Source: Poa pratensis (taxonomy: Eukaryota > Streptophyta > Magnoliopsida > Poales > Poaceae). Taken from it: a stretch of DNA of 64,000 nt. Positions 35,965 to 48,120 of the stretch are shown in pieces. Each line of letters begins with the position of its first letter. The first letter of the stretch is position 1. The position numbers were made by a program, and so were the translations under genes. The DNA is taken from contig CAMZMU010000052.1 in assembly GCA_947311845.1 (NCBI GenBank), forward strand, positions 139,639,733 through 139,703,732, read 5' to 3'. Under the pieces are notes generated by a model. That model searched no databases. It saw nothing but the letters and a program-made list of their open reading frames with translations, and had not been told where the DNA came from.

Positions 35965-37057
35965 TGTCGGGGGCTACCCCGGGTAGGGTCATGATACGGA
36001 GTTAAGTATATCTAAGTGTGGATCAAGGTACCAGGGTACCTAAGGGGACTGGAAGGTTTTTAATGAGGCGGCTTTCTAGATTTATATTTATATAGTGTGA
36101 TTTCAAAAAAAAAAATGTGGATCAAGGTACGGAAGGGACCGAGGTAAATAGGTCCGGAGGGGCCGATATGTCTTAACCGACATAGTGCATCCGACATAAC
36201 TTTACCGACATAGCAAAGTCGGTACTGCCAGGTTTACTCTTATGTGTAGGCGAGGAGTCTACGCCGAGGCGAGGTATCCGGCATATCCATGCCGGGTTAG
36301 CTCAAGGCAAATATCCGGCATAGCCGTGCCGGGTTAGAGCCAAGGAGTACCCGACATATCCATGCCGGGTTAAAGGAGCAGAGGAGTGTTATGTCGGCTC
36401 AGTAGTCAAATGCTGTTGTCACGTCCCGTCTGGCACGGAAGCGCCTGACACGGAGTATGTCAGGGGAGCGTGCTGCGGGAACGGCGGGACAACACATACC
36501 TGACCGCTGACTCCGGTGCATCCGGGGAAAAGGCTACGAGGTTAGGGATGGGCAGGCCACGTCTTGTCCCTGCAGTAGGGTACATTCTAGTTGTACCGTT
36601 GTGCCGCAGGGGATGGGCAGGCCGTGTCTTGTCCCTGACAGGAGTGCCATCTTGACACACCGTTGGCATGGCTACAGTGCACCAGGAGGGGCATTTACGT
36701 AACTCGGATAGACTATATATAGGGCACCACCCCCTCCTGCGAGAGGGAGGATGCCCTGAGACTCATTCCCCCCCGTAGCTTCTTCTTCTAACCTTGTGTT
36801 CATCCCCATTGTTGAGAGATACAGCTCAAGGAGCAGCTTGTACTTGTGATACACCGAGATATAGAGAGAGATAGGCAGGAGTAGGGGTGTTACCTCCTCA
36901 CGAGGGCCCCGAACCTGGGTAGATCCTTGTGTGTTCTTCTGCTTGTTTGTTCTTCTGTGTGCGCTATCTAGCGCGCATGCCCTCTCCCGGATCCACCAGC
37001 GTCCATCGGCCCCAACTCAAGCCATCCCATGGCATCTGCCGTGATACCACCACGACA
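35965..37057. mobile_element. Solo LTR (1.09 kb, gypsy-like)
   Basis: It begins TGTCGGGGGCTACCCC and ends ACCACGACA, so the ends are the short inverted repeat TGTCG/CGACA. The 5-bp target duplication is CTACA at 35960-35964 and 37058-37062. No internal region is present, so it is a solo LTR left by LTR-LTR recombination. A TATA-like stretch (GACTATATATAGGGCACC) at about 36709-36726 suits an LTR promoter read on the plus strand. It contains a small nested LINE tail (36032-36115). It sits between the upstream blocks and the 3' end of copy C. Confidence 0.88.
36032..36115 (+). mobile_element. 84-bp 5'-truncated LINE tail inside the solo LTR
   Basis: A 15-bp direct repeat TGTGGATCAAGGTAC (36017-36031 and 36116-36130) flanks an insert that ends in 11 A residues. 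The inner sequence (TTTTTAATGAGGCGGC, then TAGTGTGATTTC before the A-run) has the look of a LINE 3' end. Target duplication plus A-tail indicates target-primed reverse transcription. Confidence 0.75.
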
Positions 37058-37931
37058 CTACACAACGCAACTACGAAACCTCTTAAGCAAAAAAAAAAAA
37101 AACTGACTACAGCGACACCATCCGCAAGCAAAATGTACTCATATCAACGGCCTTGGTCGATGACGGAGTCCAGGAATGGCGCCGAGCTCGACTGCCCGCT
37201 GACGTCGGAGCCCATGAAGCTAGTGTCGCCGCCGCCCTTGATGTGCCACTCGGTGATGTAGCTGGGCTTCGGCACCCAGTCGGGTGCCTCGATGTCGCCC
37301 ATCAGCATCGCTACCACCCTCGACATGGGCGGCCGCTGGTAGGGTGAGCCCTGGGTGCACACGAGCGCCACCTTGATGGCCCGGAGCACCTCTGCGCTAT
37401 CGAAGTCCTCCATCCCGGGGTCTAGCATGTCTAGAGGGCGGCCGTCCTCGTACAGTGCCCAGACCTGAAAGCGTCCAGATGGTTTCACATATGCCAAAAC
37501 TATATACAAATCAAGGAGACTAGTTCATGATGCAAGCACTCACATATGCCAAAACTATGTTGAGAGGTTTTGAGTTATAATTCTGTCAAGGCATGTGAGC
37601 TCTACATTTCCAATATTTAGGAGTAGGAATTTCACTATATGTTTTATCGACAACATAGAGAATACTAGGGCCTGGAGTTCCTCAGTGAGCTTACCCATTC
37701 GAAAATATAAACCTTGTTTTTGTCCTCAGTAATGTAATAGTTTGGTCTTCCAGCTAAAGTCTCCAATACCACGACGCCAAATGCAAACACATCAACCTTC
37801 TCAGTCACATGGCCTCTCATGGCATACTCAGGTGCGAGATAACCACTTGACAAAGGAGAGGATAAGTGCAATTAGCATACATATGAAAATAGTAAGTAAA
37901 CATAAAGGTCAGAAAAATAGAAATGCACTTA

Positions 37932-38198
<267 letters not shown>

Positions 38199-39504
38199 CT
38201 AAACCTGAATTTGCAGATTTGTAATTGGGTCAATAAACAATCTTTTTTACCAAATAGAGCACGGTCCAGACTTCCATTCTCCAGATACTCATAAACCAAC
38301 AATGGCTTATTGCCCTCAAGGCAGCAACCATGCAGCTTCACGAGGTTACGGTGCTGCACCCGAGATATAGTTTCTATTTCCGTCGCGAATTCCTTTTTAC
38401 CCTGATGAGATGTTTCAGACAACTGCTTCACTGCCACAAATCGACCATCAGTTAACTTCCCCTGCAAAAAGGCAAGAACATTTTTAACAAGGAAGAAGTT
38501 TCAGGTGCCACATTGTCAAACATCATTTGTTCCAGATACACTATGTGGAGAAACGAAAAATACATAAGTAACTTGTATAGACAGGTTTGCCTTTTGATAT
38601 TTACTTGTACTACGAGCTTATTGGGAATTACTTCAAGTAGGAAAACTTTAAAGACAATTCAAGACTATGTATGGGATGAACATACCTTAAAAACCGACCC
38701 ATATCCTCCTTGACCAAGAAGGTTATTAGAACTGAAATTTTCAGTAGCTGACCTCAGTTCCCCATAGCTGAGGACATTAGGTCTTCCCACAATACAATAC
38801 AGTTCTGCAAGACATCACAAAAGATATAACAAGTTTACTTCAAATGCTCCTTTGCCCAGTTAAAATACAGTGTGTGGTCCTAGTGTATTGCATACCTTCT
38901 TGCTCCAACGATAGTTTTCTCCTTTTCTGCCTCCAAACAAAGATTCCAGCAAATGCTAAGAATCCTAAAACTGCAACACCAATTATTGCACCCGCAATAA
39001 CACTTGTTTTACTACCTTTCTTCTTTGCCGCAGCATTACGCACTGTAGGGGTGAAATCTGACAGAAAATTTACTTGTTAGAAATGTGATGTCAACAGAGC
39101 CTGTATATTTCAATTTTCAAGTGAGGTTGAACGAAAGATATGATTATATGTAAACTGGTTAGTTATTACGTTTAAATGTCAGGCTATACATGCATTAGGA
39201 ATTTCACTTCTCTAAAATTCCTTCACATAAATCTAAACTCATACCTAGAATCCATGAGTAGTTTCATTAGTTTTTTTAATTCACTTGTTCTCTTGTGAAT
39301 GTTTAACCAATCTAATAGTTAATACATGCAATAGAAAATTTGATGTTTTATCCAACTTTACATTTATTTCAATGAACAATGTCTGAATTCTTTAGTTTGC
39401 GCAAAGCCTAACAGGCTCCGACAAAACATTCTATAACAGCTACGAGTACAAAAAGGACTAAATGAAATATGTATAGTATCAACCCTCATTCTCATATCGA
39501 GAAA

Positions 39505-39860
39505 TCTATATGTAGAACGTCCCAGTTTTACTCTTACGCTCAAACGCATTAATTGCATGTCGCCTGATCTGAATCACTCGACCCCGCTTGCTTTCTTATC
39601 CACTCGCTCGTCTCTCCCGCACCTCACCAGGAATCGAGCTCGGATGTGCCGTTAGAAATCAAAACATTTTAAATTTTTGGAATTAGAGTGAATCTGGATA
39701 ACTTCTACAGTATTGTCTTACTTGCATGCATGCAATGTGTAGCTACGTTGCATGTGGACGTTCTGTAGTTACCCCTAAATAAATAACCATCGGCACATAG
39801 TCGTGTCCTTTTCATATTGATGGTCTTGTATTTTTGATTAATTTTATCTAAAGACGCATA
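39505..39860. mobile_element. About 340-bp insertion in an intron of copy C
   Basis: Copy B reads continuously here (TCATTTTGTTCTAGCATTTC, then TTATTTCAAGACGCG), whereas copy C has about 340 extra bases. An inverted pair, TGTAGAACGTCC near 39511 and GGACGTTCTGTAG near 39755, may be part of its ends. No coding content. Class not determined. Confidence 0.45.
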
Positions 39861-39921
39861 ATATTGCATTTAGCTTAACTTTAATGTGTTTCTACCAAGT
39901 TAATCTTGAGAATAAATGGTA

Positions 39922-39996
39922 CTATCTCTGTCCCAAATATAAGACATTTTGGTGGACTAAAACAGCTCACCAACGTCTTATATTTGTGGAGAGAGG
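39922..39996. mobile_element. Short Stowaway MITE in an intron of copy C
   Basis: It begins CTATCTCTGTCCCAAATATA, ends with the complement of a diverged copy (CGTCTTATATTTGTGGAGAG), and is inserted after a TA. Copy B has the plain target (ATGGTAGTCGGTAAAAAAC near 25565), so this insertion is also later than the duplication. The second TA seems to have mutated to TC. Confidence 0.75.
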
Positions 39997-42900
39997 TCGT
40001 CGGTAAAAAACAGTTATTCCAAGTCAAGGGATGTACTTGGTGTTGCACTCAAAGCTGAGATCGCAGGGCCGTAGTAGCCTTGATTAGGGTTGCAACAGGT
40101 GCCCTTGCCAGCCCAGAAGAGATGAATCTCAAGAAAGTTCTTAGTGACAGGAACAATGTACTGCTTCCGAACAGCTGTGTAAGATTTCCCGCCTGCGGCC
40201 TTCCTTATGTCAAAGTTTTGCTCCCTACGCACACCCTATACAAATAAGAAGAAGAAAGGTATGATTGGCTTATAATCTGAGAGTAATGTTTGTCACTTAA
40301 CAACGGGAACCTACCTGGACATATATATCGAAAACCCTTCTACCTCTGCTCTTCCAAGACTGAGTGTCTGGGAAGCCGAACTCTGCAAAGTGAAGTGTAA
40401 CCGTATAGTTTCCATTTTCAAGCCCAATGCCAAAGTATCTTAAGGATGATGGTGACATCCTGGCACTCTGGAATAGTTCTGTATCAGGTGTATTCACGAA
40501 CTGGCGTGAAATGGAGATTGTATAACTTCCATTAGTTGCATCCATGAACCTTCCAACGTTGCTAACACCCCATGTTGGTGCTCCTGTAACATAAATTGAT
40601 GCAGCTCCAAGACTGGCACCATCAGGTTCATACACAGAATTATCTGAGCCTACTACGGATTGCGTACTGCCGGAGTTTATAGCGAACGAAGAAGCTGCAA
40701 GCAGGTTATTATTCAATATTGGAATTAGTTTAGTAAAACTTTGCAGGTCTATAGTTCCTCGAGTAGGCGCATGCTCAAATGTCAAAATGCAGAAGTCTCA
40801 CACTTTGGGGAACCAAGAAAACATGGTGTATTCCGCTGAAGGCACCCCCACCACGTAGGTAATAGACTGCAAATGTAACAAAGTGACATTTTAAACCCAA
40901 AATACAAGCCGAGGGAACCGACTTATCAAATTCTTGGTCTTGAGGAGATACTGAAATGTTGACGAACCTGTTGCTAGAACTATCTGCCACGAAATTGTTT
41001 GTCACCAGATTCCTAAAAAGGATGAACACGCAAAAAATAGAATGCATTGGTCATACTTTATTATAGCATGTTTAGGACTTCACAGCTTAACTAAGAAAAC
41101 CTAAGTTATCCTAAATAATGGTCAATTTTGTGCTAGGCTGTAAGACTAATATCGCACTTCACAAAGACTAGGAGCCATAGGCATTATAACTTTTTTTACA
41201 CATACTTACTAGATGCAACAAAACAGCCTTTGAGATTTAGCATATAGGAATCTAGCTTATCTCATGTGTTATATGTATGTATAAACCCAATAATAAGTCA
41301 TTCCAGGAGTCTAATTTAGACGAAACATGCCCTTAGCTGGGCTGGATTTGGTTCAGCCTGTAATTGGAGTTTTAGAATTTGGAACTTACAATTGTGAATT
41401 TTTAGCCCAAGAAGGAACGCTTCCAGAGAGCTGGTTGTAAAAAAATCTCTTCAAAATAATAGAATGACACCACCATTAGAAATTGCATAAACACCGCACT
41501 GCTTCTATTGTGTAAATAAAATGAACCACATTACATACAAATTACTAAGTGATGATCCTTTTGAGCTTGGAAGGCTTCCGGAAAGGCTATTATTCCCAAG
41601 AAATCTAGTCACAACAAAATTTATAATGATTAGCAAGAAGAATGATGAAAGTCTTCCTTTCATACAAATAGATTTTGCAAGTTAAGAAAGTCCATACAAG
41701 AAGGCGAGTGAGTTGAGATTCAACAACGTTTGTGGTATTTGTCCTGTGATATTATTGAAACTCAAATCCCTATATAATAAAAAGCGACAAGGAAAAGATG
41801 TCATCAGCCAGTGTATAATCCATAGTAATGCATTTAAGTATCTTGCATGAAAGGCACCATTGTCGCAATAAAATGCTTACAATAAGTTTAGACTCATGAA
41901 CTTCGAAAAGTCTACTGATACGAGCTTATCAGATATCCTACAGTTCCTCAAAACCCTGCATATGACATATTTTAGGGCTGAACTTGGATATTTACAACTG
42001 TACTTCTATCTATTAACTCAATGAAAGGTTATGCATACAGGTTGCTTAAAGAAGTCAGATTACTGAGGAATGCCAGTGAAGAGGAGCTTCCATTTAATAT
42101 ATCACCAATTCGTCTGCACCACAGAAGTTAATTATTAGTTTTCCCTACTGCAAACTTCACACTTAAGAATCACATTTAGCAATTATCACCAGCAATAGGC
42201 ACTTACAAGCTTGTCAATTGGCCAAGATTGGAAATAGTAGCTGGAATTGGACCTTGAAAAGAATTACCTTGAAACCTCCTACAATCCCATATTTCTAGTT
42301 AGCCATACATCATTTGTGACCAATGCAGCAACCTAGTAGTGAAAGAACATGTGTATCTATTCCTTGGAAGAAAAAAACAGAATTCAATTCTTATTGATAT
42401 TATGACTCTATCTGAAACTAGCAACCATCTAATTGATAGTCGGCAAAGGAAGATGCTCTGTTTATCGAGCGCTGATCTAATATATGAGACCTTAAATGAA
42501 CTGTTTCTTAAGAGGACACAGATGGAGATTCAACACGTTCAGGAAAGGTTCTCGTAACTAAAAATGCTATCTCTGGCACCAAGACATTTACTATTTAAAA
42601 GAATCTCCCACTTACACACTAGTTAGGTTTTAAACAAAGTAAAGCTCAGCTTGCAAATAACGACAGCAAACTGCACAAATATTCTTCCAAACCTCCTGCA
42701 GTAAGTATTCTTTAAATAGTGTACACAACAAGGAGTCTCTTCATTTTTTCCAGAATTAGTTTAACTGAGAACAGAGTGATCTTATAGCTCTCTTAATTTA
42801 CTCCAGCTTCCAATATAATCTGGTATTTGCCCAGTAAAATCATTATCCGATGCCCACCTAAACAAAGAGAAGAGAGCTACATAAGATTGAATGTCGTGAA

Positions 42901-44389
42901 ATATTACAGTATATCAACAAAAAATCAACTATAGGCATACAATGTTTTCATTTCTGTAAGCTTGGAAAGTGATGATGGCAGTTGACCACTAAGGCCAGCA
43001 CTGTCAATGTATCTGTAATTGAGAAATACAGGGACAATACAAATTAGACAAGGAGCTGACTAATCCAAGCGAAAAGACAACATGCTTGGCAGAAGAAAAA
43101 TAGAATCCCAAGAATTCAGTAAATATGTACAGTTGCTCAAGGTTTGCCAGGTTTCCCAATTCGGAAGGAAGCGAGCCACTAAAATTGTTTCCGTTAATGC
43201 TTCTAAAATACACCAAAAATTCCAGGTTAGACATGCAACATTTATATTCAATAATGCATGATGGGCTATCATCATAGTTACCCTCCAAAACGAATTTGAC
43301 TCTAAAGTTGTATGCTAAAATACATTCATAAATTTATGAAAATATATTTCTTACAGCGATTGAAGTTTGGAAAGGTTCCCGAGCTCCGGGGTACAGGTCC
43401 GGATAATGCATTGGAACCGAAAGTCCTTATATGTTGAAGAGAGAAAATGTGAGATTAAATGCCAAGAAATAAATGTATTCATTTGATGCAATCATGTTTT
43501 GAGTTGTGAATCTCACATCCGTAGCATATTAGTCAACTGCCCAATGAACGATGGCAAAGGCCCTGTTAGGTAATTTCGTGCCAAATTCCTGAAAAAGATT
43601 TGAATTTTTTGAGAAAATGGAATATTATAAGGAACGTCTTTATCAATTGAGCACAACAGAATATCATAGCCACTATTAAGTAGGTAGACTATATTGTAGA
43701 CAGTTTCACTAAATGAAATCGCGACAAATAAACAATCTTATTCTAGGTTCCTCAAACCAAAACAAACTCCCGCACGCTACAAATGTGACTATTAATTCCA
43801 TGTGTGCAACTTGAGATTCATACAGGTTGATCAATTCTGTGAGGTTCCAGAGCTCTTCCGGAATGGGGCCAACCGTGTCCATGTCGTATATTTTCCTGCA
43901 TCGTAAGCATCTCATCAGCTAACGCCCTATCGATCAACCGATCGCTGGCATTGATGCAAGGATCTGGCATTCCATCGAACAGGCTTGGGGCCTAGGAGGA
44001 TCACTTACAGCCTGGTGATGCGGCAGACGGATGTGTTGCCGGTGCCGGTTGTGCAAACTTCGCACTTGATGGCGGTCCTGTAGACCTCGTTGTTGTCAAT
44101 GTCGGTCTTGTCTGCGGCGGTGCCGGTGCAGAGGTTGCCGCTGATGTTCCATGTCAGGTCCGCCTTCTGGCCGAGTTTAGCGAACACCGCGTTCAGCGCC
44201 GCTGCTGTGAGACAACCAAGAAAAACGGTTTAAACAGCCATCCAGGTTGCTGCTCAGCCATCCGATGGTGATCTGACGGCCGAGAGAGAGCACCTAGACT
44301 ACAAGAAAAGATGGTGACACAAACAAAAAAGAGGGTTAAAAAGGATTGAGCACAGGATAAACACAAATGAAACCCGGGCTACAAGGAGC

Positions 44390-44760
44390 CCTTTTATTTT
44401 CAAAATATTGAAAACCACATTTTGAAGTTATAAAAAATTCTGAAAAAATACTGGAAGTAAAAAATGTTGTATTCTATCAACGTGCAAATATCGAGTAAAA
44501 ATAGTTCATGTTTGGAGCTACATAAAATGAAAAAATCTGACAGATTTGGACGAATTCAAACTTTGCACTGTTCACTACTTTCAAAATTTAGATTTATCAT
44601 TTTTGCGCTGCCCAAAATACGAGGTATTATTTCTGAGATTTTACACTTCGGTAGTATACAACATTGTCTACATGCAGAAAGTTCTTCAGAATTTTTTACA
44701 ACTTCAAATTGTGGTTTTAAAATGAGCACATAGTTATAAAGTGATTTCCAAATGTTTTTT
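44390..44760. repeat. Unclassified dispersed repeat (copy 2) in intron 1 of copy C
   Basis: It matches 18880-19500: GGAGCCCTTTTATTTTCAAA / GTGCCTTTTATTTTTAAA, TATTCTATCAACGTGCAAA / TATTCTACCAACGTGCAAA, TTTGCACTGTTCACTACTTT and ATCATTTTTGCGCTGCCC. Non-coding. It was probably inserted into intron 1. Confidence 0.5.
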
Positions 44761-45401
44761 CTACGCTATTGAATGCATTGAGCACATAGTTGTATTAGAA
44801 CTGGACACGATTTTTACGTTTTGCTACGTCCAAACTGGATATTTTTTCATACGTCGTCGTTGCCTTTTTGCTACATGAGTGTGTCATCAATTTTTTCGCT
44901 ACAATACATGACGAAAAAACATTACTATAATGATGTTACGTGCGTTGCCAAAAATGTTGCGTCGACCAGACGCCCCCGAAACACGGATCGGATAGCTAGG
45001 GAACGAGGCGTGGAACGAGAACGATAGAATTTTATCGAGGAAAGGGAGAGAGTGTTTTCCCGGCGTGTTGTTAGCCATACGATCAAGGGTTCCGCTTCCG
45101 TGTACCACCTCTATCCAAAATTAAAAGGGTAATTTCGGACTTCAATTTTTACCTAGTTCATACGTCACGACCGATCGAGCGCTAGGTTAGTTTCCTACGC
45201 GTGTGGGTGTCTCCGTCTCCAATCGCGTCATGATCGTTTCGGTTTTCTTAGTTCAGTACGACTCCAAGTCCTGATGATACTCTGCCTACTTAGTATTTGT
45301 TTTGTTTTCAAGCCCTACGGTCGTCCAATCGACGGGTTTCTTTCCTACGTCGGCGGTCGGCCCAGCGAAGAGATCAGCCAACATCCATCGCTTACGCGCC
45401 G

Positions 45402-45839
45402 GAGGAGATGCCGGTCATGCACAACATATTGGTCGGCGTCGGCAGCCAGGGCGACCAAATCATCCATGGCAAGGACGTGGTCGACGTCCATGGTCCGTGT
45501 GCTTTGAAGGAGCAGGGCATGCAGCAGCTGCCGTTCGCGCTGGAGGAAGATCCGGTCATGCATGATGTGCTCGCCGCTGGCAGCCAGAGCGACCAGATCG
45601 TCCATGGGGAGGCCGTGGTCGGTAACCATGGTCATGGCGCAGTGAAGGACCAGGATATGGAGCTGCTGCCGTAGGCGCAGGAGGAAGAGCCGCTCATGCA
45701 CGGTGTGCTTCGGCCGGCAGCACGGTCAAACCAGGGCTTCCAGCCCCTGCCACGCGGTCCAGTTCATGACGAGGAGCTTCTGCCAGGCATTCTGGGCAAG
45801 GGCTGGCCCGTCTCCAAGACAAGGATGAAGACGCGCTGA
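45402..45839 (+). pseudogene. Unknown ORF with three degenerate ~46-codon repeats, one in-frame stop
   Basis: On the plus strand, opposite to copy C and inside its first intron, one frame holds three related units. Unit 1 is 45402-45542 (EEMPVMHNILVG, then GDQIIHGKDVVDVHG). Unit 2 is 45543-45680 (EEDPVMHDVLAAGS, then DQIVHGEAVVGNHG). Unit 3 is 45681-45839 (EEEPLMHGVLRP, then KGWPVSKTRMKTR before TGA). Conservation of the frame across units, and GC content well above the flanks, argue for real coding origin. A TAG at 45672-45674 interrupts unit 2. The frame is open upstream to 45297, but that part is not repeat-like. No family was recognised. It is most likely a captured host gene fragment. 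Confidence 0.5.
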
Positions 45840-46108
45840 ACTAAACGCAAGTACACTCCTAGCAGCTTAGAGATTAATTATAATGACAAAAGACCAAACA
45901 GATGAAAACAAAGACGAATCATTGGATCATTCTACGACTCCAGCAGCGGAGCCAGCTGGTGATGATTAGGAACGAATGACGTGGGGAAACCTAAGATAGC
46001 ATGCTCACCGTCGGCCGGATGGGTTATCGTCGTCTGTTGAGCATGCGCAACCGCCGCAAGAAGCATCAGCAAGAGCACCGCGCCATGGAGGAACATGCGC
46101 GACCTCAT

Positions 46109-46260
46109 CTTCTCCTCCCTCCCTCACTTTACTTTGCCTGTTTCTTTGCTCCAGCTCAGCTTAGCTCTCATCCCTTCGGACTTCCGGAATATATGTGTAG
46201 AGAGATGTGGTGAGTGGTGAGCGATGATAGAGCAATGATAGAGCCTGGACAGTAAACGAT
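46109..46260 (-). promoter_or_regulatory. Proximal promoter of copy C
   Basis: A TATA-like box, ACATATATTCC on the minus strand (about 46186-46196), sits about 80 bp before the start codon, similar to copy A. The region is homologous to 30585-30706 of copy B. Confidence 0.4.
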
Positions 46261-46419
46261 GAGGATAAATCGATACGTCATGCATGCATGTAGTCAGCCA
46301 GGTAATATAATAAGGCCGGTACAGCGAACCGTGCAAGGTTATTACGACCGAGAAGCAGCTCGGTCCTCTATGTGCGCAAGTGGATCGACAATTACGTAGA
46401 TTTCTTTTGCCTCCGTCGA

Positions 46420-46680
46420 CATTGGATTGGAGTAGCTAGGAGGACCGAAGAAGCAGCCGCCACCACCTCACACGGATGCAAACAAGACTGGAAGAACCGA
46501 AGAAGCTCCCAAGCTGGACGTACGTCAGAATGAGAAAGACAGAAAATCCTTTTCTATTGGCCTCGCTGAGTTCTTCGTGCGCGCCCGTGTCTGGATCGGA
46601 CGAGTTCTTCGTTAGACTGGGAGGGATTTTCGCTGACTTGACTTCTGATGTGGTTAATTAATTGGGAGAACCAGTTTTGT
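46420..46680. repeat. Duplicated RLK upstream block (copy C side)
   Basis: It is homologous to 35325-35600. It ends GGTTAATTAATTGGGAGA, like the other blocks ending TTAATTGGGACAG. It marks the extent of the segmental duplication upstream of the receptor genes. Confidence 0.55.
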
Positions 46681-48120
46681 TAACTTCTACTATAAAAAAA
46701 AGAAGTTTTATTTATTGCTACTAAGCTCACCGAGAAAGCTATGTTTTCATTTAGAAAACTAGCAGGGTGGCCCTCGCAATGCGAGGCCATCAACGTGACT
46801 GAGAAATAAATCTATTGTTTCTTACGTAATCACATAATATGAAAGGAAATGATATGTTTATTTAGCGATTTTGAGTTTATCTATCTACTTAAAATATCGC
46901 ACATGGATCGACGATTATGTCGTTTACAAATCAACTCTCACTGAGCATATGTGTGACTTGTACATGGTATTAAAGACCTGGTCGTGAATTATTCCGTGAT
47001 AATAGATCATGTTGGACTAAATTCAGGTTGTCAATTGCTATATCAGAATTGTGGTCCAGATCGTATTACGCTTCAACTGAGCAATACATCAGGAACATAT
47101 TTAGGTGATCTTTGACGGAGCAGCATAACAACTTCGCTAAGCTATAAAAGAATAAAAGCGAGAGCATCATTTCTCCTCGTTGAAATATTAACCGCGCTTA
47201 AATAGTAAGACATTTTATTTTACTTTGTGTACATATTTCCTTCGCATTAACTCTTTGTTCTCAAATATTAGACTGTTACCCTCTAGTCGGAAATGTCGGA
47301 AATACTTGACGTTTAAGAAAGTGCAGAAGTTATCCAAAGTGCAACTTATACCATTATTGGTATACAAACATAAAACTAAACGTAATTGAAGTAATAAATA
47401 AAATTTTCAACGGTTTATCTTTTATTACTCTTCCAATATATATCTATACATCAACACTCAATGTCGGAGTCTTTTAGAGACTTTGACTGCAAGTTTTCTT
47501 GGCAACATTAAATGGGGCACTGTTATCATTACCAATACTTTTTGACCTACTCATATATCATTATCAGTTGGATTCACTCTTATCGGTGGGGATTGTATGA
47601 CTTAGCCCATCCTGACTTTAGGTCATTGACAGGTGGGCTCCATGTCTGGTGGGCCTCACGCACCAGTGACTCAAAGTCACAGAAAAGTCAGAGGGACAAA
47701 GTCAGAGAATCTGAGCCACACTGATCTTATACCCAAACTGTCTTATCTACTTGTTGTCAAATATAGTTTCGGCATCTTTGTTTTCACTAATTTTATTACA
47801 ACATTGCAATGAAACGTTCTATTAGATCATAAATGATTAGAAACCCAAAAAATGTTTAGTTGCACAACAGGAAATACATCAATAGATCATTTTATAAAAC
47901 ATTATACTCAACGATACATTTTGTTTCAAATTGAGTGTGTTAAACTGAAGTGATCACTAACATTTCTAATCTTAAAAATTAAATATCCAGAACAGATCCA
48001 TTTTCATCCTTTAAATTCTTTATAAAAAAATCTTTCTTCTCGCAGATGCATATGCATGGAAAAAAAGATGTGTTCTTATCTCCACTCTTCAGCCAATTAG
48101 CTCGCGATCTTTGCATCTAC
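46681..48120. other. AT-rich intergenic sequence, no gene seen
   Basis: At 46757-46790 the phrase CTAGCAGGGTGGCCCTCGCA looks like the end of a repetitive element. 47620-47720 is a slightly GC-rich patch (GGTGGGCTCC..., CAGAGGGACAAAGTCAGAG). No supported coding region or RNA gene. Confidence 0.3.

Noticed and set aside
42785..42786. AT-AC type (U12) intron in copy C
   Set aside because: The rest of the donor matches the ordinary GTAAG of copy B, and no U12 consensus (ATATCCTT) is present. A simple G-to-A mutation is more likely.
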